Origin: Sinonovacula constricta
Lineage: Eukaryota > Mollusca > Bivalvia > Cardiida > Solecurtidae
Direction of reading: 5' to 3'
Length of the DNA stretch: 64,000 nt
NCBI GenBank assembly: GCA_007844125.1
Contig: CM017563.1
Coordinates: 33,397,840-33,461,839, forward strand
Shown here: positions 1 through 11,712 of the stretch, piece by piece
How the letters are laid out: each line of letters starts with the position of its first letter
Position numbering within the stretch: the first letter of the stretch is position 1
Position numbers and translations under genes: made by a program
Notes under the pieces: generated by a model
Told to the model about the DNA's origin: nothing
Databases searched by the model: none
The model's input: the letters and a program-made list of their open reading frames with translations, nothing else

Positions 1-382
1 TATTTTTCACACAGAAGGCAAGCTTGTATCAAATTTAGTTCTGTCTTAAGTACTGATGGTATAATTAAATCTTCAGGTTTTCAAATACTGTTAATTAAAC
101 TTTTAACCGTGTTGTTCTAATTGTTGTCTTAATAAAAGTGCTTAAGAAAACATAGTAAGATAATTTATAAATGGTCACAAGACTGTCAACTAATTCTAAA
201 AGACACACCATGACATGTTTTGTAGGTTCAGCATACGTTAATTATCAAATTTCTAATTAATTAACTTTTCAGTTTATTGCACGTGCCTCGATCAAAAGAA
301 CTTGCTTACACAACGCTAGGGTAACACGGCCTCGTATATGTCATTAAAGCGACGGCAGTATTTTATCAAGCCTAAGTGAAAA

Positions 383-493
383 ATGTCAACGGGTAATTCA
401 TTGGGCGATGTCGCGACAGCGTCCAGGGATAAAAAAGCTGAATTTCTTGAGCACGAAGGCTTGACCCTGCGTGACCTAAACTACCCGCTGTGG
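383..493 (+). CDS. possible first coding exon, unknown protein (37 codons)
   Basis: An ATG with A at -3 opens 37 codons that are clearly GC-richer than the surroundings, then meets a plausible donor (TGG|GTAAAT) at 493/494, leaving a phase-0 intron. The encoded N-terminus is hydrophilic, with a charged stretch (RDKKAEFLEHEG) followed by TLRDLNYPLW, and has no signal peptide or membrane segment. The frame continues past the donor for about 30 codons, but that part is AT-rich and looks random. No following phase-0 exon could be identified with confidence on the plus strand. I do not recognise the family. It could also be a chance reading frame; the support is composition, start context and donor only. 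Confidence 0.38.
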
Positions 494-1115
494 GTAAATG
501 CATGGAAAAAAAGTAGTATGTGTACAGAAGCAAGTATGTTTGTCGAAGAGACTAGATGCATACTTTTCGTCCATGCATGCTTCAAATGTTGATAAAAAAT
601 ATTATAATCCTTAAAACTATATGTTCAAGTAATTATATTGTGTAACGCAGTTATATGTGAAATGCAGATTTATTTACGAATAACGCGGCGCAGGAATATA
701 ACTAAGTGACTTAAAAGTAGCAACCAACAGTTTGTACTTATTTTTGTTTTCTCAAACAACTAAATTAATAGTTGGTACTCGAAAAGGTGCCGAGAAGCCC
801 TATTTATTTATGCCCTATTTTTATGTGAAAAGTGAAGTATAACATCCCACTCTTAATCCAATATATGTATTTCATATTCGAGTCACGCTGCACAGTTACA
901 GCTATTTATAAGCCATCAAAACCACGTGACTGCTAAGATATCAAATTTATGTCATCTTCCGGTAATCCACTCAGACGTCGATGTCTATTTTAAGCAGAAT
1001 TTTACATCTTGCTTATTTATAGATTTGGACATTTCGTGCGATATATATACATTTATGTATTTATTTATTTACTTATTTATCTATTTATTTATATACATGT
1101 ATCTCCAACTGCCTA
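494..1115. other. no gene seen
   Basis: AT-rich sequence without a supported exon. A short (TTTA)n run lies near 1055-1095, just before the CT-rich microsatellite. Confidence 0.4.
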
Positions 1116-1178
<63 letters not shown>

Positions 1179-1183
1179 TTTTT

Positions 1184-1227
<44 letters not shown>
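1116..1227. repeat. (GTCT)n then (CT)n microsatellite
   Basis: About thirteen GTCT units pass into a pure CT tract broken by a short T run. The long reading frames across it (Ser/Leu/Val-rich) are artefacts of the repeat. Confidence 0.95.
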
Positions 1228-1230
<3 letters not shown>

Positions 1231-1719
1231 GTCTCTCTTTATCCATCTCTAACCTACACACACAAGTATATATGTCAAAAGTTACATAGGAAGTATAAAT
1301 TGGTGCCCGACATTACTACCTGCTGGTGATGAAAGTATCGTGCTGAGGTCAATGATCAATTCTCTGGTCTTGTTATCTCAATGTACGTTCTTTAAGATCG
1401 ATCACTTAGCACTAATTATTGTTACAATAACAACGCCTGACCGTACATTAATCTCAAGATACCACAAGAGTGATGAAATCTAAGTACCACTGACCAAGTT
1501 ATGTTTTTTTTCGCTTCTTTGGCTTACGTACAAACTGAATCTGGTAAAAGCAATTTCCCATGAAAATTTCCCATAAACAGGTAACGGATGATCAGGAATT
1601 TGGAAGCGAATTCGGCACAATTTATGGCGTTGACATTTGTATGTGCATTGCCTATGACTATATTCGGCGTGTAGCATGCATTTGATGTTCATATATTATC
1701 AATCATTCAACCCATTTTG

Positions 1720-2090
1720 GCCTTAGAATTCTCCGGCAGCCGCTACCTGTAGCGGGATAAGAACCCTTCAAAGGAAGCCCATCTGTTTGCCGTGGGTGGC
1801 GACCAAACGTCTCCCTGATGATGGGATCCTGATGGTTGAGGTTTGTGAAGACTTGTCAATTATGTCGAAATTGACCATTCACTATGTTGGCCATGGGTTA
1901 TGGAGTAGACGGACGGTTATATTGATCCGGTATAATCAATCGGCTGGCCGCATTGTTCAAAGATCATTTAACGTAAGGCACTAGAAAGAAACACAAAAAA
2001 CAACAACAACAATAAACAACAAACAACAACAATAACAAAAACAACAAAACAACAACAACAACAACAAAAACAACAACAACAAAAAACAAT
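1720..2090 (+). repeat. GC-richer block ending in a (CAA)n tail, probable retroposon fragment
   Basis: From about 1720 to 1984 the composition rises sharply above the background, then the sequence runs straight into about 100 bp of CAA-rich simple sequence (1991-2088). A dense body followed by an A-rich simple tail is the usual look of a LINE or SINE 3' end. A 65-codon frame crosses the block, but its product is not one I recognise. No second copy was found in the window, so the identification rests on composition and tail only. Confidence 0.35.
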
Positions 2091-2099
2091 GTACATTTT

Positions 2100-3315
2100 G
2101 GGAAGGTTTCACAAAAGAGGAAGTGGTTAATGAAAAAAACAAAAACAATATGTACGTACACGTACATTACCAGTTTGACACATTTTGCCAGAATTCAAAT
2201 TCTTCCAGTAAAAAAAAATAAATTGTATAAAGACGTTCATCAAGAGTGAAATATCATTAGAAACACACTTATTTGTGTCTGGGAAATGTTCCCAAACAAG
2301 TTTCAAACATAAATGGTTGCTTTGTTTCCAGATTACTATTTTTTTGTCTGTTTAGAAGATATATTTCCGTAGTTTTTAAAGGTGGTATCCGAAAGTTGGC
2401 AACCAAAATATTGTCATCAAACATCTTAATAAGCCATTGTTATCTGAACAGATCTCGCAAAAATGCTGTTTATTGATACCCTACACTTGTCTAAAAAATG
2501 AATCATAACGCCACAATCGTCAATAACATCATGCATTCCCTATCTGAGCCACGCTGTACAGTTTCTATTTTTAAACCATGTGACCACTTATGTTTTAGCT
2601 CATCCCCGTCATCCGCTATGACGTCGATTTCTATTTTTAGCAGGAATCCCAATTGTTCTTATTTACAGATACTGTTACATATATAAGATATAGGCAAACT
2701 GTCGGATACGACCTTAAAAAAACACATATCCGTCTCATGTTAATCAGATTCGGTATTTGGAATATAAATACAGTTTATAGGCATGGGTGTCACTGAAAAC
2801 TCACAATAATTGGTTTAAACAATTACAAGACACCAAAAAAGAATAAAAAAAAATGAAATTTAAAAAAAAACAGCAACGATGAGGTCGTATGTAAATCGCA
2901 AATATTAAAGATATAAACATGTTTTATCTAGAAAGTAATTTCGTGATTCTGAGTTTTGTGGGGCACCTGTTTGACACGCCTCAAGTCGTGATCTATTAAA
3001 CATAAAATATACGTTCGGTGACCTTTTTTCACTAATAATAGATAATGATGGTTGTTGCATTATGGAAAAAAAACAAAAACAAAACCTATTTATAGACCGC
3101 TTGGGTAACTCGAGGAACTTTTATTCATTTCCTGTTGTTCGCGTTTAGCATTAATATACATGTGTATTACAATTAAACAAGAAACACATCTCTTTATTAA
3201 CTTCCTCATCAGAGATCCCGTGTCTTTCAGATTTCCGAAAATTAAGACCACAAAAAGAAACATCGTCCATGGGTTTGACGAACGAGATTTGGAAATGAGT
3301 TAAACTAAATGGCAT
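2100..3315. other. no gene seen
   Basis: AT-rich DNA with short A-runs. A possible acceptor (GTCTTTCAG at 3222-3230) opens 23 codons that end at 3303, but nothing else supports it. Confidence 0.35.
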
Positions 3316-3681
3316 TCACATCCTATGGAATATTTTTACAATGACACCGATAGCGATGTACATGTCATTGGCGCTCTCTTGAGAGCGGTGCATCTTATTG
3401 AATGCATTTTTTATGTGGACGATAGTGTAGCAGTCAATAACACGATGTCGGAGATGTTCCGTGAGACACTTTTCAGAGATAAGAACCAAGTGTTCCATTT
3501 TAACAGGGTAGCTTACACCTTTTGGCGAAGTTTTGTTTGCCAATAGAATCCGAGTACTCCGATGTTCGAAATGCAGCTTGTAAATACAGATGTAGCAGAG
3601 AACAAGGAAAACAAACAAAGTAGCAAAAACACTCCACTTCTCATCAGAGTTATGGTTCGTTACTGTCAAATGTTTATGTAA
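3316..3681 (-). CDS. candidate exon with a transmembrane segment, unknown protein
   Basis: The minus strand is open for about 120 codons in DNA richer in GC than its flanks. After a polar start (TNHNSDEKW) comes a hydrophobic stretch of about 20 residues (VFATLFVFLVLCYICIY), then a basic/polar region with one N-glycosylation sequon (NKT). This is the layout of a type II membrane protein such as many Golgi enzymes, but no catalytic motif is present, so that is only an analogy. A weak acceptor (TTTGACAG) lies at the upstream edge; a donor could be ATT|GTAAAA near 3337. The plus strand is open for 73 codons in the codon-aligned antisense frame (3325-3546), ending near a good donor (AACAG|GTAGCT), so strand choice is uncertain. 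Confidence 0.33.
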   Translation of the reverse strand, partial: LHKHLTVTNHNSDEKWSVFATLFVFLVLCYICIYKLHFEHRSTRILLANKTSPKGVSYPVKMEHLVLISEKCLTEHLRHRVIDCYTIVHIKNAFNKMHRSQESANDMYIAIGVIVKIFHRM

Positions 3682-3799
3682 TTAATTAACAGTGTAAGAG
3701 AGTGTTTAGTTCCCATGATAGCCATCTTCTTGTTTACAGCACATGCTCCCTACGGCGCTTTGGATGTCTCACATCCTGGCTCTTTCTTGTTTTTTTGCT

Positions 3800-3885
3800 G
3801 GTAAGAACACAGTGGCAGCATTCGAAACCCGTCGGTGACGAGTGCGGCCCCATCCTGCTATGGCTGAAGCGTTGACTTAGTTTAA
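3800..3885 (-). repeat. tRNA-like fragment, possible SINE head
   Basis: Read on the minus strand this contains a GGGTTTCGAATGC segment close to a Pol III box B, in locally GC-rich DNA. The box A half is not convincing. It may be a decayed SINE head unrelated to the better families below. Confidence 0.2.
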
Positions 3886-4426
3886 AAACATTTTACTTCT
3901 TATGTCTTACAGAATATAACAAACAATATATAATACAAATGAAAAAGGATTAAAACCCTGAAGCGTATCGTGTGTCTTTTCATCACATATATGTATGTTA
4001 TAGCGATAGACTAACAGTACATATTAGGAAGTATTTGAAGGTAGTATCAATTTATTAAACAAACTTACTGGAAAAAAGTATTGGATTTACCTAAACAATA
4101 AACTAATGTAAAATATGGCAAAAGAAGAAAAAAAGAGACATTTGTGAAAATGAGAACCGGGACGAATGGCTAGACATGCCGGTCGCAGAGGATTGAAAAA
4201 ACGAAACAGGAGCTTTCTTAATTAATACTAAAACGTTTGGTTGATTTTATATACGCAAGTACAGCATCATCTTTTGGAATATGTTACATCTTCATTAAGG
4301 ATTCCCAAACAACAGAATATTAATGTCAACATTTCGTTAGACAGTAAAGCGATCCATAAAATATTTTCTTTCTGTACAATAACTAGGGACAGAGTAAGAA
4401 GAAACGTTCATTAGGTTCAAATATGA

Positions 4427-4622
4427 CCTTTAAAGTTGGTAGTCGTGGCTTCCCTCCCAACGCATGGGGCTAAGGGGACAGCACTACGCCTGAGTCGTCG
4501 GTGTCAGTATAATGGACCGACCGGGTTCAGTCCCTGGGCACTTCATAAATGCCCCTGTGCTATAATGATAGAAAAGTCGCTGCACAGTATCGGCAAAAAT
4601 GCCGGCTTATCCCATCCCATCC
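4427..4622 (+). repeat. SINE-A, 5'-truncated copy
   Basis: This matches the body and tail of the full-length elements at 28672 and 56339: the AAAGTTGGTAGT segment, the AATGGACCG core, TGCCCCTGTGCTATAATGAT, and the CGGCAAAAATGCCGGC palindrome followed by CCCATCCCATCCC. The tRNA-like head is missing, as expected for a 5'-truncated retroposon. Confidence 0.85.
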
Positions 4623-4778
4623 CGCCCCTTAGTCTCAAATAAGCCGAATGCACTTGAAAGAGAAGCTTCATATAACATTTGTGATTAAGGGAGCTACAGT
4701 TGAACCTTAATTGTGCATGTAATATTAGTTCTTTACTCTACAATACAAAACTGAAGTTGTTAAGCCTTATACATGTAT

Positions 4779-4838
4779 AGGATTAGGATTAGCCGGCATT
4801 TTTGCCGATACTGCGCAGCGACATTTCTATCATTATTT
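4779..4838 (-). repeat. SINE-A 3'-end fragment, inverted
   Basis: The reverse complement matches the last 60 bp of SINE-A, including the GCCGGCATTTTTGCCG palindrome. It abuts a hairpin MITE on its right, so one element may have broken the other. Confidence 0.75.
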
Positions 4839-4850
4839 ATACATGTATAT

Positions 4851-4957
4851 ATTCTAAAAACGTGCATTCTCAATTTTTCGGCAAACTGCATTTTCCAAGA
4901 GTTAAACAAAAAAAAGGCAATTTGCAGAACATTTGCATGTGAGCGTGTTTATGAATA
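4851..4957. mobile_element. hairpin (foldback) MITE, copy 1
   Basis: Two arms of about 45 bp can pair: the left begins TTCTAAAAACGTGC and contains CGGCAAACTGCA, and the right contains GGCAATTTGCAGAA and ends GAGCGTGTTTATGAA. The better preserved sister is at 35784-35910. It has no coding capacity and the short loop is A-rich. Confidence 0.6.
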
Positions 4958-5346
4958 TACGTACGTAGATATACAATCTGCGTTTTTTTATTTATAAAAT
5001 ATTTAACCTTTAACCAATTAAGTAGAACAAGTAAAACTGTGCATTCATGTACATTTCTCTTTTGTAAAAACCAATTTTGCAAGATTTTATATGAATTGAC
5101 TTTTGATTAATGCCGAAAAAACGCCGCATATCTAATGTAAAAGATAATCCTTGTTTTTTGCTAATTATCCATAATTATGTTACTATAGAAAACCATTGAC
5201 AGCTACAACTTTCACGAACCAGTATATTAGTTTCCAATGTCCTGTCATTATCCAAGCCAAACAGATAAGCTTTACAAGAATAGAAACAGACATGCGTTTG
5301 AAAAAATAAACAGAGCCGTCCCGATGCATGTCAATTTTGTTAACAT

Positions 5347-5653
5347 ACATGTTTGTTGGGTTTATCGTCCCACTAACAGTATTTCAGTTATCTAGAGACG
5401 GTGTCCCTTTAAGCAGATATACTGTTGTCTTCACTGTGCATAAAACGCCGTGAACACCTGGCATAATACCACACCCATTCACATTATCCTGACACTAGCC
5501 CAACCAGTCATGAAACTACCCTTATCTTTGCTTGAGCGTAAGCAAGAGAGCTGTAAGCTTTACGCCTTGGGTGTGTCATGGTCTTGGATCGAATCCGGGA
5601 CCTCTCGCACTTGAAGCCGACGCACTACCGATTGCAATACCAGGTCCGGTACG
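5347..5653 (-). repeat. SINE-B copy (tRNA-derived), 8-bp target-site duplication
   Basis: The element runs on the minus strand, with its tRNA-like head at the right end (box B region GGATCGAATCC read on plus) and its tail at the left. It is flanked by GTTAACAT at 5339-5346 and 5654-5661, a clear target-site duplication. Two longer copies lie at 49379 and 60852. This copy is the most diverged of the three flanked copies. Confidence 0.85.
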
Positions 5654-6008
5654 GTTAACATGCCTGAAAAAGCACAAGCGATATTACAATCAAATGTTCT
5701 TTTGTCTTTTGGATAGAAATATAGGTTGCAAAATGAAACAGAATAGAGACAACAATACGTGTAAACACATAATCGACTCCAAAGTTCTGTGTAAAAAAAG
5801 CAAAAGAAAGAAAATGCTTATGTCTAACCATGTAACCTGGATATATTATTAGACTCGGAAAAAAACAATGACTTTAAATGCTACTTTCTGCACCATCTTT
5901 GAAATATTGTAATTATACTTATCTGTGAAAATGCTCATATGCAGAAGCATCTTTAATTAAAGTTTATCACTGTGTTATTGATACTTAATTTGTGTTTTTT
6001 TTCCAAAT

Positions 6009-6203
6009 ATGTACCGGTTTAGGGACGGACGATGTATGACATTGGAAAATACAAAATGTGGTCCAGACGTCTTTGGGATGGATAATACAACGTCTGTACT
6101 AGATTCAGTTGCAAACATCCCACTGGTTATTATCAAGAACCATACAGATTGTCACAAAATACCACAAATACGTGTTTTTTCCAGACAGACCAAAGTAAAT
6201 TAG
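6009..6203 (+). repeat. dispersed repeat P, copy 1
   Basis: About 190 bp shared, diverged, with 17330-17510 and 32195-32375. Shared landmarks are the GTTTAGGGACG start (first two copies), the ACTAGAT centre and the AAAATACCACAAA right part. Here the frame is open for 64 codons, whereas the 17.3-kb copy has a stop and frame changes. It may descend from an exon or from a mobile element; I cannot say which. Confidence 0.45.
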
Positions 6204-6477
6204 AAAGCATTGACCGAGCAATGACGAGAGGAAAATAAGGGGTGGCCAAATTAAATTATTTAAAAAAACTAAATCTGGCCAGTTTCTTGGCCGTACAGAG
6301 AAATGTGAGAGTTTGTGGTGACCTTTTAAGAAGAGAAGTTTAAAGCTTTTTCGTGTGACATTTTAAATCATAGAACACAAGGCAGCTAATAAACTTTTAA
6401 AAGGATGGGAAACTTGTTGGCAAACCTTTAAAATCATGCTGTAGAAAAATATTGAATTTCAACAGGTAAGTAACTTG

Positions 6478-6706
6478 TTTCGAATCCGGAACGCGACATA
6501 CCAAAGTCGTAAAATGGAAGTGGTATAACTCCGTTGTTTTCGCTTAAGCCAATAGAAGGGTAGTTTCACGACTGGTTGGCACGGTACCAGGATACTGTGA
6601 CTGTGGTGGTGTTCACGACATGATATACACAGTGACGGCAGCACAATATATTCTTTAAGTGGACACCGTCTCCAGATAACTGAAGTACTGTTGGTGGGAC
6701 AATAAA
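6478..6706 (+). repeat. SINE-B copy, head-truncated
   Basis: This starts inside the tRNA-like head (TTCGAATCCGGAACGCGACATACC) and matches the SINE-B body through GTCTCCAGATAACTGAAGTACTG to the GGTGGGACAATAAA tail, in the opposite orientation to the other copies. Confidence 0.8.
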
Positions 6707-7421
6707 GTCATTTAAGAAGCAAACAGAATTTCAGTTCTATTATTTACATTTACTAATTTAAGTGAACATCGCAACCACTTCCCCGAAAAACCTAGCAAAC
6801 CGTATATCGTTTGAAGTTGATATACGACGGTTTACCTACAAAATTACAAATAACTGTAAAATATATTATGTCTGTTTGGGGGAAGGGGATTTGGTCATGA
6901 TTTCCACATAAACTTACATGTATACTGTATTCTAATCAAAGACGATTTTCAACAAATTACCTCAGTCATTAAAGAGTAAAAATCAAGAAATTTAATCCTA
7001 AATATCATTTTTTTCCAAATCTGTAAATAAGCAGGTTTTGGGATTTCTGCTAAAACTAGATATTGACGTCACTGCGAATTGCCCGGATGATGACATAACG
7101 CGATGTCAAAAGTAATTGGTAGCGTGGGTTTCTTAGTTTAAAAATAGTTGACTGTGCAGCGTGCGTAGGTCGGAAAGGAAATGAATGTTTGTAATGACAA
7201 GTTAAGTGCTAAGTTTCACATTTCACGTACATTTAAATGTACAACATAATTAAGCACCACTTCGTAGGAAATATTCCTGTAACACTATTTTTCGGTTTTC
7301 GGAAGTAAGAGAGAGATATAATGGAGTTTTAACCTTCTAGAACCACTTTTAACACTTTAAAGCGGAACGTTGAGTGTTTAATATATTGTCTAAACCAGAC
7401 AGAAAATTAAATTATTTGGGA

Positions 7422-7553
<132 letters not shown>

Positions 7554-7559
7554 CCAAAA

Positions 7560-8199
7560 TACAAAAAACTAAATATTTACCTTTCTCATTTTTAGGCATG
7601 TATAAAACCTCTTTTTTTTGCAGATATATATTTCAAGAAATATACATTGTCAATGTACTCAGTATTAGTAATGAAGTTAAATTTATCTTTAATACCAGAT
7701 GTATGTTTTTGTTGTGGTGTACAGACCAGTAATACTCATGTTGTGCAAATATTTCCAAAGTCTTTCTTGGTTTTGCTCTACTAACAACGTCTTCAAACGT
7801 CAAGCATCAGTTAATACCTTAACTGGAGGCAACGAATTAAAAAAAATGAAGAAAAACTACGAAAAACTAAATTCCTCCTTTTACAGTTCTAAATGCTCCG
7901 ATTGCTCGCCGAGCTAAACGTTTTTATCACATGATTTTCCATCCAATCTATTCAATACACCCATTACCTATTTTGTTATATTACATTAGTATAATACAGC
8001 TTTTTTAATTGATATCATAATGCAGATCGTCTGATACTACTATTTCACCAAGTATTTTAGTTAAAATTTCGTAAAATCGCATATTGGCGATTAAAATCGT
8101 GTGATGAAAAGAATCTGACATTTGTTGTCATTTTACACAAACATTTTTAAAACTCGTACAGATAAAATGATAAAACCTTTGGCGCTTAAACATTTTTTA
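7560..8199. other. no gene seen
   Basis: AT-rich DNA; a TTTTTTTTGCAG acceptor-like site near 7620 is followed by only 14 open codons. Confidence 0.4.
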
Positions 8200-8480
8200 T
8201 TCGAATAGATCGGTTTTGTTTTTGTAATGCTTGCTTTTAAGAAACCCATTAGGTAGTGCTAGGTTTGAACTCTGTAGAACCGGTTTAAGCACCCAAGTCG
8301 GTTTATATTGCCGGCTGACCGTTCCAAAGCGGTAACTGTCGGGTTCGCTCTTTTTGTTAAATGAATCATCACAGATTTGTTCTTACTTAAACGCTTGGCT
8401 TGCATGTAAATTCCTCTGCCCTGTGCCCTTCCAAATATTGGTAAATGTTGCAATGCTCATAGCACTTAGTCATATGTTCT
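8200..8480 (+). repeat. dispersed repeat R, near full-length copy
   Basis: About 270 bp closely matching 51190-51480. Landmarks are ACCGGTTTAAG, GTAACTGTCGGGTT, CATCACAGATTTGTTCTTACTT, GGCTTGCATG and TATGTTGCAATGCTCATAG. Partial copies lie at 20990, 23510, 25750, 30390, 30690, 35100, 35345 and 54370 in both orientations. It is non-coding; no TIRs or tRNA head were recognised. Confidence 0.75.
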
Positions 8481-9444
8481 AATTTGCCATACGCTCGCTT
8501 ACTATCACTTTTCCTGAACTCGTTTGGTAACAGTTTGTATTAAATGATAAATCAAATTTCTTTTCTGATATAGAGAAAAAGGTCCCTTGATTGTCGTATG
8601 ACGGCAAGTTGGAGAATAATTCTAGAATTTGACTCCTTTAAGTTAAAATCTTTAGAAAATATTGTGAGACTTCAAAGTTTTTCTGCACTGTTTTGCATTT
8701 TCTTACGTGTGAGTTCATATATAACTCGTGATTATTCTGTAACACTTACCGCTCGCAGCTTCGGGCATAACACTACAGTTTTAATAGATTGGCGAATATA
8801 CTTAGTATGTAGTTTTGGCTGATTTGTTGTTATCGTTATGACGTCGAACTTAGAGTGTGACTTATAATCCATAAATATCCTCAAATATTTAATCGTGTGT
8901 CTGTATATGTTCTAATGGAAATCTGTACGTAGATTGCCTCAGTTATTTTGGGTTTTACTGCACATAAGTATGAACTAAAAATGGTTAAAATATGATAAAT
9001 AAAAAGTCAAATCTCTCTGAAATCTCTACGCCTGCTTTTGAAGTTGTTAAAGTAATATTCGGCACATTAGCAAACCCTAAAATAGAATACATCTATCCAT
9101 GTGGCGTATATTGCCAAATGATATATTACGGTTTTACTAAGCTGATGCACACCTTTGTGAAAGTGTTGTCTGTTATGCTATCTGTTGAAGTGAAAATGCG
9201 AACTATTAGATAAGCTTTAACTTATTCTCCATATGAACTGTATTATAAATTTAAGAATATATTTCAAATAAAATGTTGAGTTCAATTTTATGAGAAATGC
9301 GAAGAAATTGGTAAGTTACAGACCTGAAGAAAACGTATTCCCCAAAACAGACAAAATCACTTTTCTCTCTTTTTCTGTCGTATTAATATTTCTATAAATT
9401 CACAAAAGCACAAATGAATTCAAATGTAATTATCAAATTCCTGC

Positions 9445-9690
9445 TACAGATATTACTGGCAACCCCATGCGCCACATAGAAGAAGTGTATTTGTGTAACT
9501 CCGACAGCTATATAACAAAAGTTTATTACTAGCAAAGAATTGTGTAGAGCCAATGCCTTAGAATACTATCTGAACAACAAACGTCGTAATAAAGATTCCC
9601 TTGTGTTACAGTAAACAATCCTTTCTGTCACCGCGAAGAGCCGTTTGTATGTTCTTCGGTCCACTATGCTTAGTCCCCTGACATAAATCA
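9445..9690 (+). repeat. module M, copy in unit 1
   Basis: A 250-bp module recurring at 12415, 13155, 15695, 18405, 29845 and 36900 (same orientation) and at 16955, 24065 and 26160 (inverted). Landmarks are GGAGTCACATAGACGAAAT, AAGTTTATTACTAGCAAAG, AGAGCCAATG and GTTACAGAAAACA-like sequence. It is non-coding in most copies. Confidence 0.7.
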
Positions 9691-9843
9691 GAAAGACCAA
9701 TGTTCATTTGGTTGTCATACATTCCATGTATACAATGTATCAGTCTGTTTACGACAACTTTTTAGGTCAAATGTGTGTATGCCAAGACAAATCCTTTAGT
9801 AGACCAATCCAGCCTGTTATTCATGTCCATAAATGTGCTTAGA

Positions 9844-10330
9844 GATAGTTCCCACACCAGAGAATATCCCTTATCTTGGCAGCCATCTTTGATGGCAACT
9901 TCAAGGGATTTTCAGATGAATTTTATAGAAGCGTGTTTTTTCTTGTATTTTGTTTCATTTGTAGTCCAAAAATTAAAAGCTATACACCATTGGAACTCTC
10001 TTAAAATTCTTATTTTTAGAATACAATGAGTTTTAAAATTGATAAATGCACAAAGAATTAATACACATAAATACATAAAATTATTGGCTCACACTTAAAC
10101 AAAAAATAACAGTGTATATTTCTTTGGTTGTATTTCTTATACCTTTAAAACTATCAAAATATAGTTTTAATATTTAAAATACTTCATAAAAGCTGTAAAA
10201 TTTGATATAAAATTCAGTAAAATAGACAATTAAAAATAAATGAAAAAAAAAACAACAACAAAAAACACGCAGTGGAGAGTTTTATATAGCACGTATTTCC
10301 CGATTTTTGCCTGTATTAGCTTCTTCCTTA
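9844..10330 (+). mobile_element. TIR element T, copy 1 (3' end lost)
   Basis: This matches 58613-59133 from the terminal GATAGTT(T/C)CCAC through CTTATCTTGGCAGCCATCTT, TATACACCATTGGAA and GATAAATGCACAAAGAAT to GCCTGTATTAGC. It then stops before the right-hand inverted repeat, so this is a truncated or deleted copy. Confidence 0.8.
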
Positions 10331-11519
10331 CTTATTACAAGTACATGTAATTGCATAAAATCCACGTTTTATCCACGTTGTCTTGCAATTATGACTTGAA
10401 TAAGCAGTTTTTTGTGTTATAAATAGTTTATTTCGAGAGTATATATCGATTTTCGTTTTCGCTTTCCAAAAGTTAGAGTGAACAATAGCCAGAATGTGTT
10501 AACTAATATTTAATTTAACATAAAAATGAAATATTTTTTAAAATACCACTATGTCAAAGTTCGATTCTCGGAGGTAGACTGCTTAAAGTAAAACAAACCC
10601 TGCGCAAACGACCTGAGTTTTATATTTCCTGGTTAATTCAGGTCGCACAAACATACATTTAAATCACGAATAGTCCATATATATGGAAAGGTAGAATTAT
10701 ATATTTATATATAAAGTACAATGTACAGTAATGTATATTGACAGATTTGATGTATCACGATTGACCCAGTGTGTCAGAAAATAGTACAAAATGCATATTG
10801 AAAACACATATACATGTGCAGCTACAATATCGTCATAGTACAAAGCAACAACTAATCAGACCGGACATACGGTGGCAAATACCATCTGCCTGCTATCGAT
10901 AGTGTTTACAGACTCTGTAACAAAAATAAAATCTGAAATCCTTCACTTTATATTAATGATATTAATGATTAAATAAATAGGCCAATGTTATCGGATTATG
11001 GCGAACATTCGTTTTTTTTTGTTTCCATTTTTTTTCTAAGAGATAACGTTTTAATGTAGAGTAAATTTGATATCATAACACACTTACCTACATATGCCAT
11101 GACGTCACTGTCAGACGTAACACGTTTTGCAAAACAGAAATAAAATATTATACCGGCCTGTGATAAACATTTCTAAGATTAATACGCTTTTGATGTACAC
11201 GCAGTACGCACATTTTTTTTTCAGTAGACAGGAAGAAAATGGAATAACGACATAAGTAGTAAATCTCTTCACGGAAGCGTCTTTGAAAATGTTTGAGATA
11301 TATAATGTACGCACGATCTTTAAACCAATCACTAAAAGCGTTGCTAAAAATGTTCGCTAATTAGTATCACTGATTTATCGCTTGTTCTGATTAACAGCTT
11401 AGTTATATAAAGTTTTATTTTTAGAACAAAACATTGGATCCTTTAACATTTTTGTGTTTCATTTTAAACTAGTAAGACATACTCCTTATTAGGATATAGT
11501 TATGCTCATATTTGTGACG

Positions 11520-11712
11520 TCCAGCTTATTTAAGGTCGTAAAAAAAAGAAAAAAACCTTATGTCTAGGCAGAATCAACGGCGAACTGCAGTTTACCTGAA
11601 AGAAATTTCATATGAAAGTTTTCGATCTTATCGGGACTCGATCTCAGGTGGTGAGGTGCTGAGGAGTTACAAAGTTGCGACTCAAGCCGTTCGGTCAAGG
11701 GAGTCACTATGA
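11520..11712 (-). repeat. SINE-C (tRNA-derived) copy in unit 1
   Basis: On the minus strand a tRNA-like head (CTTGACCGAACGGCTTGAG, then GAGATCGAGTCCC as box B) is followed by a body with TTTCATATGAAA and AAACTGCAG. A related element sits at the matching place in unit copy 4 (29250-29396), so it probably inserted before the duplication. A short relative is at 25430-25500. Confidence 0.55.

Noticed and set aside
11088..11110. TGACGTCA (CRE-like) next to a strong minus-strand donor in unit copy 1
   Set aside because: The palindrome and the donor strength are both lost in copy 2, and no open exon joins them.
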